Under the pieces are notes generated by a model. It was given only the letters and a program-made list of their open reading frames with translations. It made no database searches and was not told the DNA's origin. A stretch of 13,691 nt of DNA from Gonapodya sp. JEL0774 (Eukaryota > Monoblepharomycota > Monoblepharidomycetes > Monoblepharidales > Gonapodyaceae), in NCBI GenBank assembly GCA_027604505.1, contig JADIIX010000262.1:4633-18323 (forward strand), written 5' to 3'. Within the stretch, counting starts at the first letter, position 1, and each line of letters begins with the position of its first letter. Position numbers and translations under genes: made by a program. Below, piece by piece: positions 1 through 8,871 of the stretch.

Positions 1-3000
1 AAGACGACGTGAGCTCATCGAAAGGATGCTGCCTCATTGCTTCAACTCACTGTAGTTCGTCCAACCAACAGGTCCACTACCGAGTCCACCACGGAGAGCA
101 CGACGAGTGAAACGCCATCCTCCACGACTGAAGCCACAACGTGAGTCGGTGGGATGTATCATGCCAGCATCTGCAGTACGTGTTTGAATCTCGAACATCA
201 TTGGCAACAGACCTACCTCAGCAGAGAGCTCTTCTAGTGGTACCACCACCGATGCTATGACGTGAGTCGTTAAGCCCACCTGGTGCTACAAGGGAAAGAT
301 CCCAGTCTGATTTGGTCATGAATTCGAGCAGATCTCCCACCACCACGCGCTCCGAAAATACGACGAACACAAGGCGTAGGCACAGAACAACGCGCACAAG
401 GAGGACTCGAAGACGAACGAGAACCACTTCCATTGAGGCCACAAGCACTGTTACTTCCTTGGCTAAACCAACTACAACTTCTGAGTATCTCACTTCATTT
501 AGCGAAAGTACGCGCACACTCGCTACCTCAACTGAAACCATAACTGCGGAATCTGCAACGTGAGATGATCGTGCAATCGTTTGTGCACGCCCCAATCGAA
601 CAATTCGACTTCGTTGGACAAAGGTTGGCTTCCACCACGGAGAATGCGACAAGTGAAACGTCTTTGTTTGAGACAGCGAGGCAAGTTGCTTTTTTCCAAC
701 GACGCCGTTACCTCAACTACAAATCTCATACGCCTTGTCGCATAATGCAGCTCCGCTACGTCCGACGTGGCCTCATTTACCACAGAGAGCGCGACAACGG
801 ATCCGGCATCTTCGAGCAGTGAAGCCGCCACGTAAGTCGCTTGAATTGCATGGGATTATCCGTCTCAATCAAACGCACTCACCACATCCGTCGACAACTC
901 TTTTCAGTTCCTCTTCCGAGATCACAAGCACCCCCACTTCCTTCACCGAGACGACAGCGTCTGAAACCACCTGGACTCAAATTTTGACCCAGACGTACGT
1001 AACTGAGTACCCTCGTTGTTCAGGGTCCCGCGGTCCTATCACATATTTGTGCTGTCAGAACAACTTCCGCTGCTGGTGGTCCATTTGTGGCAGGTTCAGG
1101 CGATACAACCACGTCCACCACCGACACTAGCATCGGCACATCAACCGAAACTACTTCGTCCGAAGCAAGCTCTACTGAGTCTTTCGAAAGCACACAGACC
1201 TCAACTACGACCGCTATGTCCGTCAAGACGTCAACTACTGAAAGCACAAGCACTCTTAGCTCATCCACTGACACCAGCTCTGCGGAAACAACCTCGACTG
1301 AAATCTCAGGGCTCTCTGTTACATCGACGGAGAGTACGAGCATCTTCAGCCCACCTACCGAGACCACCACATCGGAAACACTCAAGACTGAAACTTCAGA
1401 GATCACCACTACAACTGTTGACATCACGAGCACTCTGATTTCATATTCGTATTCTGAGACCAGCACCTCGGAAACAACATCGACTGGAATCTCAGAGACT
1501 TCCACGAAATCCTTTGAGAGCACAAGTATCCCCACGTCATCCATCGAGACAACCATCTCTGAAGTCACGTCGACGGAAACTTTCACTCAAATGTAGGTCA
1601 GAGTGTTCTCTTGCCGCTACCCTTCCCGCATTAAAATCCTATGGAAATCTGGATACATGTTATTGCAGGACATCTACTCCTGCTGGTGGGCCGTTTGTTG
1701 CAGGATCAGGCGATACCACCACGTCCACAGAGACTAGCATGAGTACACCCATCTCCTCGACCGAAATAACTTCCTCCCAAACAACTTCCGCTGGGACATC
1801 AGAAAACTCATCGGCCACCTCAACGATCGAAAGTTCGCGTACTGTTCCTTTGTCCACCGAAACAACGGCTTCGGGATCCACATCCATTGAGATATCAGTC
1901 GAGACGTCAGCCTCAACCACCGAGCGCACTAGCACTCTTGGCTTATCCACCGAGACCAGCTCTATGGAGATAACCTCGACCACCACCTCAGAGCTCCCGT
2001 CATCCACCCACAGCACGGGCTCCTTCAGTCCATCAGCTGAGACCACCACATCAGAAATAACTACGACTGAAAGCTCAGAGATCCCCACTACGACTGTTGA
2101 CATCACGAGCACTCCGATTTCATATTCGTATTCTGAGACCAGCACCTTGGAAGCAACATCGACTGAAACCTCAGAGACTTCCACGACAATCTTCAGTATC
2201 ACAAGTATCCCCACGTCGTCCACCGAGACAAGCGTCTCTGAATATAGCTCAACTGAGACTTCGACCCAGACGTACGTAACTGAGCCCACTTGTTGTTCAC
2301 TTTCCCATTTGAGACCTATCTGTATGCGGATGTTTCTACTTGCAGACAAACACCGTTCGTGGCAGGATCAGGCGATACCACCACAGAAAGTACAAGTACA
2401 CTCGTCTTGTCAACTGAAACCCCTTCCTCCGAAGTGACTTCTACAGAGACGTCCGAAGGCACACCGACCTTGACTACCACCGAACTGTCAGTTGAGACGT
2501 CAACAGCGACCACCGACAGCGCGAGCACTTTTAGCTCTTCCACTGAGACTAGCTCCTCGCAAGTGACCTGGACTGAAACCTCAGAGTTCTCCATGACATC
2601 CACTGATAACACAAGTACCCTCGGCCCGTCTACTGAGACATCCGTAGCTGAAGCAACTTCAACTGAAGTTTCGGAGATCCCCACAACAACCGATGAAATC
2701 ACAAGCACTGATTCTGCGACCAGCGTTTTGGAAACACCCACTGAAACTTTAGAGTCCCCCACCACAACTATTGAAAGCACTACTACTTGGATTTCATCTA
2801 CCGAGACGGAAACTGCTTCGATGGGAAATTCAGAGACCTCCACTATTACGACTGAAAGCACAAGTACTCTCACAACCTCCGGTGAACGAACCTTAACTGA
2901 ATATTCGACGTCATCTGTCACTACATCTACCGAAATGAAATCGACCAGTGAGGTCACGACGACTGAAACTATTACCACAACACGAACTAGCTCGATGCAA

Positions 3001-4549
3001 GTATTCGCTTAAGCATCATCCACTTTCCTTTACCTCCCGCATCTACAATTCCCGTTTATATATCTTCACAGGACGACCACAACCGCTGGGTCAGTTCGCA
3101 GCTGCGATACAATCCACCAGAATTATCTGAATGGCGTCACAATGAATGCTCAAGATTACAGCGACTGGACAGCATGGTAAGGTAATCTGAACAGAATTCA
3201 AATCATCACTATGACATGTACCTGGCGGATGCCTTTTCTTCCCTTCAAACTGCAGGTGCTGCAATACCTGTAAGTCCGACTCTTGTGTTCACTTGTTACG
3301 TGTGTGGCTGAACATTTTGGTTTGTACCGCAGGGTTCCCCGACGGTATAGGAGGCAGTACGAACACTCGAAGCTGCGATACCATCCACCAAAAGTATGTG
3401 AACGGTGTTTCAATGAGCGCTCAAGACTTCAATGACTGGGAGACATGGTATGACGCAAACTTTCGAAATAATGCGACTGCTTGGAGCTGACTCTATATCT
3501 CTCCTGCTCATATGCTCTAGGAAATGTTCTACTTGTGAGTGGACTTGGTGCGTTTTGTTTTTGGTAGGATCAGCCAGCTCACATGCCGTTGGACTTTTGT
3601 AGGGTTCCCCGGCGGTATCGGATCAACCAACACCAATAATCGGAGCTGCGACACGATTCACTTGAATTATCTCAATGGAATCATAATGACTGCTCAGGAC
3701 TACAACGACTGGGCTGCATGGTACTTCCGTGGTTATTGTATTCTGCTATTCGCCGAGTTGATTGAACATGTGCTATCTTTTGTTTCCTGTCGCATCCAGG
3801 ACTTGTAATACTTGTACGTCTACGCCTCCGCCCTCACCGCGAGTGATACGTTATGAAGTTCTCTTGTATCTTCCTCAGGGTTCCCGAACGGAATTGGTGC
3901 TGGAACCGCCACCCCCCGGAGCTGCGACACAATTTACAAGGCGTATGTTGACGGAATTTCCATGAAACCTCGAGACTTCAGTGACTGGGCGTCGTGGTAT
4001 GTGGCGTCCTTTTTTGTTTTCGGTGGTGGTTTGGCCAGCGAATTTGAACACACCCACCCTGTATCCGCCTCTTTGCATTCACCCCACTATCTCAGGAATT
4101 GCAATACTTGTAAGTTGCTATCAGATTCAGCACTTTGACCTCAATTCTCTAATGCCGAGTGTAACTTGCAGGGTTCCCTGGTGGTATCGGGGGTGTCACC
4201 TCCACGACACGGAGCTGCGACACGATCTACCAGAGGTACCGAAACGGAGAGAGGATGACCGTTCGAGACTACCGCGATTGGGCGGCTTGGTGAGAAGCTT
4301 TGCTAGGTAACGCCGATCTTCTCGTCGTGATCTTGATCCCTGGCATTCCCGCACACCGTTGTTCCCTCTCTTGACCAACGTTCGTTCCCTCGCCGAACGT
4401 TTTCAGGGCGTGCAACACCTGTGAGTACAAACTCAACTGGCGTTAATGTCAGTTTGAATACACTAACACGTCTTTATCAATTGCCAGGGTTCCCGGGCGG
4501 TATCGGTGCTCGCCGCAACAGGCGCCCGGTTTTCAACCGATCTCTCTAA
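1..4549 (+). CDS. Multi-exon Ser/Thr-rich modular glycoprotein, 5' end outside window
   Basis: Family not recognised; probably a secreted or cell-wall adhesin-like protein. Spliced exons: 1-8, 72-140, 211-261, 332-559, 624-680, 751-831, 908-994, 1059-1592, 1669-2271, 2346-2996, 3072-3176, 3256-3269, 3333-3447, 3521-3534, 3603-3720, 3800-3813, 3879-3996, 4096-4109, 4172-4289, 4407-4420, 4488-4549. They join without a stop into 1024 visible codons, ending in TAA at 4547-4549. The N-terminal four fifths is mucin-like (Ser, Thr, Glu; STET and TSSE motifs) and likely heavily O-glycosylated. Three large exons open with the shared motif PFVAGSGDTTT. The C-terminal fifth is an array of about 44-residue modules with conserved Cys and Trp. 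No signal peptide is visible because the start is missing. No GPI-type hydrophobic tail is seen: the protein ends in a truncated sixth module (FNRSL). Splice sites are consensus-like and every phase closes, so the model is strong; the function is not. Confidence 0.82.
681..750 (+). other. GC-AG intron
   Basis: The upstream exon ends ...ACAGCGAG and is followed by GCAAGT, the textbook GC-type donor. No GT donor nearby keeps the frame. The intron ends in ATAATGCAG. Joining gives AG|C (Ser) and keeps phase 2, as in the neighbouring introns of this gene. The intron is 70 nt long. Confidence 0.75.
1059..2996 (+). repeat. Three tandemly duplicated mucin-like exons (534, 603 and 651 nt)
   Basis: The exons at 1059-1592, 1669-2271 and 2346-2996 each begin with a (G)GPFVAGSGDTTT or TPFVAGSGDTTT block and then run in loose 20-22-residue Ser/Thr/Glu repeats. 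The ends of the first two are closely similar: 1418-1566 and 2098-2240 both encode DITSTxISYSYSETST and continue in parallel. Intron similarity also supports segmental duplication: the donor regions at 991-1022 and 2268-2299 share the same 20 nt across the junction and stay similar beyond it. All three exons are phase 2 on both sides and a multiple of three, so gain or loss of one keeps the frame. Confidence 0.85.
2997..3071 (+). other. GC-AG intron joining mucin exon to first Cys/Trp module
   Basis: The GT donor at 3001 would leave phase 0 and put the next exon in the wrong frame. Splicing at GCAAGT (2997) leaves AT|G (Met), phase 2, and opens directly into the RSCDTI module. The acceptor is TATCTTCACAG. 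The intron is 75 nt long. The same AT|G split is used at the end of the exon ending at 1592, where the donor is an ordinary GT. Confidence 0.8.
3072..4549 (+). repeat. Array of Cys/Trp modules encoded by alternating 14-nt and ~118-nt exons
   Basis: There are five full modules and one truncated module. Each full one has CNTW (CSTW once) then FPxGIG, a short variable Ser/Thr/Asn stretch, RSCDTI, then Tyr, Gly, Met, an Asp-aromatic pair, DW and a final Trp. The first module (3072-3176) lacks the CNTW-FPxGIG start and follows the mucin region directly. In modules two to six, a 14-nt micro-exon (3256-3269, 3521-3534, 3800-3813, 4096-4109, 4407-4420) supplies x-C-N-T and the split Trp codons on both sides. 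Each micro-exon is preceded by a phase-2 and followed by a phase-1 intron, and the partner exon (115-118 nt) goes from phase 1 to 2. Spacing of the Cys, Ile, Tyr and Trp residues is loosely like fungal LysM domains, but this is only a weak resemblance. Confidence 0.85.
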
Positions 4550-5268
4550 TACCACTCGTGTCATTTTGTTTAATCGGTCATCGTTACTCTTTGCACTAAT
4601 ACATACTTTCGTGATTTTCAAGGACTTGAGACAGCGGGGCAGGGTTTTGTAGGATGGACGTGGATTACGATTCTCGCTTGTAAAACTACATCGCGTCGGC
4701 TACCTAGTACTTTGGAATACATACACACTGCTTTGTGTTCATGCTTTGGTGCACCTCCCGCCGGCCCTGGTATGCGAGGCTCGTGATTCCAGTGACGATC
4801 ACGCGAGCTCGTTAATTTTTGATTGGAACGTCACCCACTTCCAGAACTTGAGGATACAATTTTTGATTGGAACGTCACCCACTTCCAGAACCTGAGGATA
4901 CAATATATCCCATCAAGCCTCCACCCTAAGAGCTACTCTAATAACTGCGTTGCCGCGATAGGAAGAGTGTGGCGTGAGAAGCCCACTCTCGCAAAATACT
5001 GGCAGCCCAAGGGGGATCATTGGCACCAAACTGAGCTGAAAATCTCCCAGACAGATCCAGCTCAGTCGAGCTTGGCCGCCTGCACAAGAAAACTCTCACC
5101 CAATGTGCCTCGCCGGGGCTCTTGCACAAATCACCCAAGAAGGGTGTGTGCAGTGGATCACTTTGCATGACGCACAAGTAGAGATTAAAAAACGAAGTGT
5201 ATACTAAGCTTTGTAAAGAATAAGCAGAAAAGAGATCTAACTCACCAGTGGTCAGCGGATCCATTGTG
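4550..5268. other. Intergenic stretch between converging genes
   Basis: No convincing coding exon was found. The only clear structure is a 44-bp direct duplication at 4814-4901. On the minus strand a good-looking donor (GTGAGT at about 5243) lies just after the stop of the neighbouring hypothetical gene. That gene may therefore have a 3' UTR intron or a different 3' structure from the one modelled here. Confidence 0.5.
4814..4901. repeat. 44-bp tandem direct duplication, two copies
   Basis: Copies at 4814-4857 and 4858-4901 start AATTTTTGATTGG and end GAGGATAC. I see one mismatch (CTTGAGG against CCTGAGG). Such a fresh head-to-tail duplication fits replication slippage; no inverted ends or other mobile-element signs were seen. 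Confidence 0.9.
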
Positions 5269-5911
5269 TCAGCCACCACCACCTCCTTCATCTGCACGTC
5301 GCCCCTTCCCACGACCTTTCTTGCCACGCCCACCCAAATTCCTTGGAGATTGCCTCGACGGGGGGGTTGTCTCGAGACAGGTGGCAGGAACACCATAACC
5401 ACCAGAACCAGGACTCACTGCAGTAGTAGCACCCTTTTGCTCTTGAGTTGTTGGTTGTCCGGATGATTCAGAAGCTTCTCAAGTAAAATTGAATATGTCG
5501 CATTGCTGATAAATCAATAGAGAGTCATGGACGAAAAGGATAAAAGCACCTACCCACGGCAGGTATTCTAACATTTGGATGAAACTTTGTTCGACCACCA
5601 GTCTGCCCTCTTGATTGGTCACCAAGCTGCCCCCGCTTCCCACTCCCACCATTGCCTCCCGTGTCATCATCATTCCCATGGTCACCTCCATTGACATCAT
5701 TGTGGTCCCCGTCTTCCGCCTTGTCGCTCTCTCTATCTGGGACCCCACCTGGTGTCATGGCTGCTTCAAGAAAGTGTGATGATGGCGTGATGATGGTGCA
5801 ATTGTGAGGGTCTGGAGCCACTGAACAGCACAAGGTGGGGACAAGAGGTGATGAAACCAGAAGAGGGATTGATAGAGAGTGAGATGAAATAGGGCAAAAA
5901 GGCGACACCAT
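5269..5911 (-). CDS. Hypothetical low-complexity protein with Gly/Lys/Arg-rich tail
   Basis: Weak two-exon model: 5911-5554, intron 5553-5478 (GTAGGT...TTGAG, 76 nt), then 5477-5269, giving 188 residues. The first about 50 residues are Ser/Pro/Leu-rich. The middle is acidic and Asn/Asp/Gly-rich, and the tail ends in a basic GGRGKKGRGKGRR-type stretch followed by DEGGGGG. An internal Met at 5758 in a good context (GCCATGA) could be the true start, giving 137 residues. Upstream on the same strand, a consensus donor (AAAG|GTGAGT at 5960) and a pyrimidine-rich acceptor near 5828 could mark a 5' UTR intron that would remove the upstream Met, which favours the shorter form. No domain was recognised. 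The tail resembles RGG-like nucleic-acid-binding tails only in composition. It may not be a real gene. Confidence 0.35.
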
Positions 5912-6282
5912 GGAGAATCAGGACAGAGTTGCACTGTGAAACCAACGCCCATTCACTCACCTTTGTTCAGTGAACTGGATGTGCCCCCTTCTGTGACTTG
6001 CTTCAGAGGATACGTAATCGTCTACATGGCTTTTAGATACCTGTTGTCCGCACGTTATATCTCAGCCATAAGCATTGGTTGGATACAACAATCACTGGTC
6101 ACTTCGCAGCCAGAGTAGTCGAACCGTGGCCATGAGAGCTGTCAGCAGCAAAGTGGACCCTCGTCCATCCTTCAAACTTCCGGTCTGTATTCCATCTGCA
6201 CTTTGTAGCCACTTGATATTGATGCTATATACATATAAAATATACGCAGCAATAAGTTACGCTCAGCAACTACCTCTTACGT
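5912..6282. other. Intergenic stretch, no gene seen
   Basis: This lies between the 3' end of the kinase-like gene and the 5' end of the hypothetical gene, both on the minus strand. It holds an AT-rich patch near 6222-6245 that could be the 3' end region of the kinase-like transcript. A consensus minus-strand donor at 5960 may belong to the 5' UTR of the next gene. No coding exon is supported. Confidence 0.45.
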
Positions 6283-8182
6283 TTAGTGGAATAAAGAGTT
6301 GTCCAAGACCTGGTCGATCGAGGGACGCTTCGATGGATCTATGTCCAGCATGAGGAGCAGAAGCTGAACAACTATTGAGATTAATTCATCAAGATAAGCC
6401 ATCACAGAACTTGTGAACCGCAGAACGATCAACACTACCCACTGCGGCGGTCAACACGGCGCCAGCCATCTCCCCACACGATCCCCCCGCGGAGTTGCGC
6501 AACATATTTCACGGACTGCTCATCCCACGAGTCTGAAGCGCAGAGACAACCGAAAGGAAGCGACCCTGATATGCTGGATGTAATTTTTAGTCATTCTGGT
6601 GTTGAGGAACATACCAAAAGAAATTGAACACGTGACATGCAACAAACTTACAACGAGAAGCCGATCACCCCAGCGGCGAACACATCAGCCGCGTAGCTCC
6701 CGAAAAAGTTCGGCGCATACGCTCCAATCTGCTCCGGGGCGGCGTACCCGGGGGTCCCGCAAGCAGTGCCAATGGCCGACATACTTTGCACCTCCTAAGT
6801 TGTAGAGGATATCTGAGATTCACCACACATATAACACTCATATGACCCCCCAAAAAGCTTACTGGAAATGTTGCATCTGCAGGGTCTATGACCCACTGGT
6901 AATCTGGGTCTCCACTTTGATCCGCCAACATGATGTTGGCCAGCTTGAGGTCGCGATGAGCAACTCGGAGTCTGTGCAGGTGTTGTATGCCCAGCAAGAC
7001 TCGTCTAAAGATTGCCATGGATTGGGCCACGTCGAATTGTCCTAGACCATACTCCTGGCCGAATACGGCATCCAAGAGGGTCCCACCAGAGTAGTATTGG
7101 GTCACTGCCATCGGAGAACATCGGGATGTCAAGATTAGGACAGAAAAGGCATACAGAAGACAATGTTTTGCACCAAGACTACGTACCCAGAAGTCCTCCT
7201 CTTCGAATTCGGGTGAAGAATAGAATAGACAGAAGATATGGGTGGGGATGGCGTTGAAGTAATTCGAAGATCTCAAACTCCGCGACTCCAAAACCATGAG
7301 TGAGTCTGAAAATTAGCTCCACGTTACTTTGCGAATTTCAGAGAAGGCGGGGATCGCGTACATTAGATGTCGAGCGGTTCATTCTCACTGAATCAATGTA
7401 CGTACTACTTCCCCGAGAAAGATGCGCGCGGAGCAATCTTTCACTTTCAGCTCACGGAACACGTGGATTTCTCCTTGCTGACTGAGCTGGCGGTGTTGCC
7501 TCAAGCGTACTTGCAGGCACTCGGACGTTGCATTCTGTGTGGCCTTCAAGGACCATACCCGCAATCCTCGCAGAGTCTTCCTGTGCGTCAGTCAGGTTGT
7601 TGGAGAATTGGTCGAATTGCATCTGGAGGTGTGCCGCATGCGGCTGCAAGAATCACTGACTCGGAGTAGGCGAGCCGACCCATCAATTCTCTTCGCTGCT
7701 CTTCAGCGATTCCCCGAGTCACGATGTGAAGACTCTCCTTCACAAGACCGTCAGCGATTGCATCCTCTACCGTCTCGGAAAGTACCACCACTGTCAATTC
7801 GAGCTTGCCGCATGCGGCTCGCAGAGCCTGCATCTCCTCCTTGGTGTGGACAGCGCTATTGCAAAGTTGGACGATAGTTCCGCTGGCGGAGTCCAAAGCA
7901 CTTCTCAGCTCGACTCCTGAACTGCGCATCGTCTCCTCCTCTCGCCTCAGCTCTCCGAGCGTGCTCCTGCACTCCCGCAGCTCCAATAGAAGCTGCTTCT
8001 TTGTGGATTTCTTTCCGGACGACTTCCCCGAGATTTTCTTTGCGAATCTTGAGAGTGATGGGAACTAGAATTATGCGATTCAAAAGCAATCACTGGATTT
8101 GATGCGGATGATTGAAGACGATCGATGTAATTACCGAGAACCATCTCTTGAGGAGGTTTTTGCGCTCGGTAGATTTGTCCAT
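6283..8182 (-). CDS. Helical N-terminus plus degenerate protein kinase domain (probable pseudokinase)
   Basis: Eight exons: 8182-8135, 8064-7661, 7580-7389, 7305-7187, 7104-6863, 6794-6652, 6573-6443, 6371-6283, together 455 residues with all phases closing. The start ATG has A at -3 and G at +4. Residues 1-40 are basic. Residues 40-190 are predicted mainly helical by eye, with heptad-like Leu/Val spacing. The kinase-like lobe starts near 195. Seen: alpha-C region FEIFELLQRHPHP (225-237), VTQYYSGGTLL hinge (255-265), HRDLKLAN (304-311), APE (354-356), ADVFAAGVIGFSL (helix F) and PSKRPSIDQVL near the C-terminus. The glycine loop is not recognisable (CSARIFLGE), the position expected for the beta-3 lysine reads Gln215, and DFG is DPA (328-330). 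The catalytic HRD Asp and the DPA Asp remain, so residual or atypical activity is possible. The weakest splice choice is the exon-2 donor (GTCAGT at 7660). It is preferred because it keeps one continuous frame into the kinase lobe. The gene is divergent from the NLR-like gene. Confidence 0.85.
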
Positions 8183-8871
8183 TGTCTGGGTGATCGGGAT
8201 ATCGATTGTGAGGGAGGATTCGTTTGCGAATGGATAGAACAAGTTACGCGCCGATACCGGATGTAGATTGAGAACAAGAGATGACTGGTGGTGGAAGTCT
8301 GCTGTATGATTCTAAGGCGCCATCAGAGATGCACCAACCTGATTGGTTGACGACCCAAAACAACCTGGCCCTGATTGCTTTGTGGTTGAACTCCACTCAG
8401 TCAGTCATTCATATGGCCAATGTATTCCACGGAGAAATTCCTGGCGCCACAGCCTCTCCACAACCTCTCTGCCACCTCTCCACCACATTCCACCCCATTC
8501 CAACCAAGGTCAGTCGAGAGAGAACCCTAATCTCGCACTCTATTACACAGATTTCTTCTACAGGGGTGACTTGACGTACTAAGTGTAAAAATGGTTGAGT
8601 CACCAGACCTGCTTGGTTAATATATTGCCAATATATTGCACTGGCACCGGCCACTGGTCTTCGCGGGGGAGCGCGGGGGAGCACGGTGAAAAAGTATTTG
8701 TGAAAAGAATTTTGTTGGTACTCGATTTGAACTTTGTGTTTTTCTGCTGGTTACGAATCGCCAGTTGAATTCGTCAACAATGTAGTGGGTGTTTGTTTCC
8801 TTCGACATGGCCAGGGACCCTGCTAGCCACAGTCCAGCCCTATCCTTCACCCGTCTTTGTTCCTTACTACC
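8183..8871. promoter_or_regulatory. Divergent intergenic region between pseudokinase-like and NLR-like genes
   Basis: These 689 bp separate the two ATGs and must carry both 5' regions. Visible contents are a TPR-like relic at 8323-8373, a direct repeat of AATATATTGC around 8622-8640, and a short GCGGGGGAGC tandem at about 8664-8683. No experimentally defined promoter element can be named. Shared regulation of the two genes is an inference from orientation only. Confidence 0.4.
8323..8373 (+). pseudogene. Relic of an NLR TPR repeat unit
   Basis: In one frame this reads PDWLTTQNNLAL, closely like the TPR units of the downstream NLR (HPDRLGTQNNLAV). At the DNA level 8338-8373 matches 10712-10747 at 30 of 36 positions. 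Upstream, a GAG...CAC block also matches if one extra codon is allowed. The similarity fades after 8373, and no complete TPR unit or gene surrounds it. It is best read as a leftover of a duplicated or rearranged NLR copy. Confidence 0.5.

Noticed and set aside
1020-2978. Long open frames on the minus strand opposite the mucin-like exons (Val/Ser-rich, 188-229 codons)
   Set aside because: They are mirror images of ACN/TCN/GAA codon repeats, which rarely create antisense stops. The plus-strand splice sites and phases form one coherent gene.
4938-5402. Minus-strand 154-codon frame
   Set aside because: It crosses a better-fitting exon in another frame and a consensus donor, and the predicted protein shows no recognisable feature.
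7452-7649. Alternative frame for the third exon of the kinase-like gene, using donor GTGATT at 7656
   Set aside because: It runs to a stop and cannot reach the kinase lobe in phase. The GTCAGT donor at 7660 keeps a single frame from 7580 to the strong GTGAGA donor at 7388.
7633-7818. Perfect palindrome GCCGCATGCGGC present twice (7633-7644 and 7807-7818)
   Set aside because: One copy is coding and the other intronic in the kinase-like gene, and there is no further shared sequence of note. Probably chance in Ala/Cys codon context, although an operator-like use cannot be excluded.
6599-8068. Several plus-strand open frames over the kinase-like gene
   Set aside because: They lie antisense to well-supported kinase exons and show no domain or codon logic of their own.
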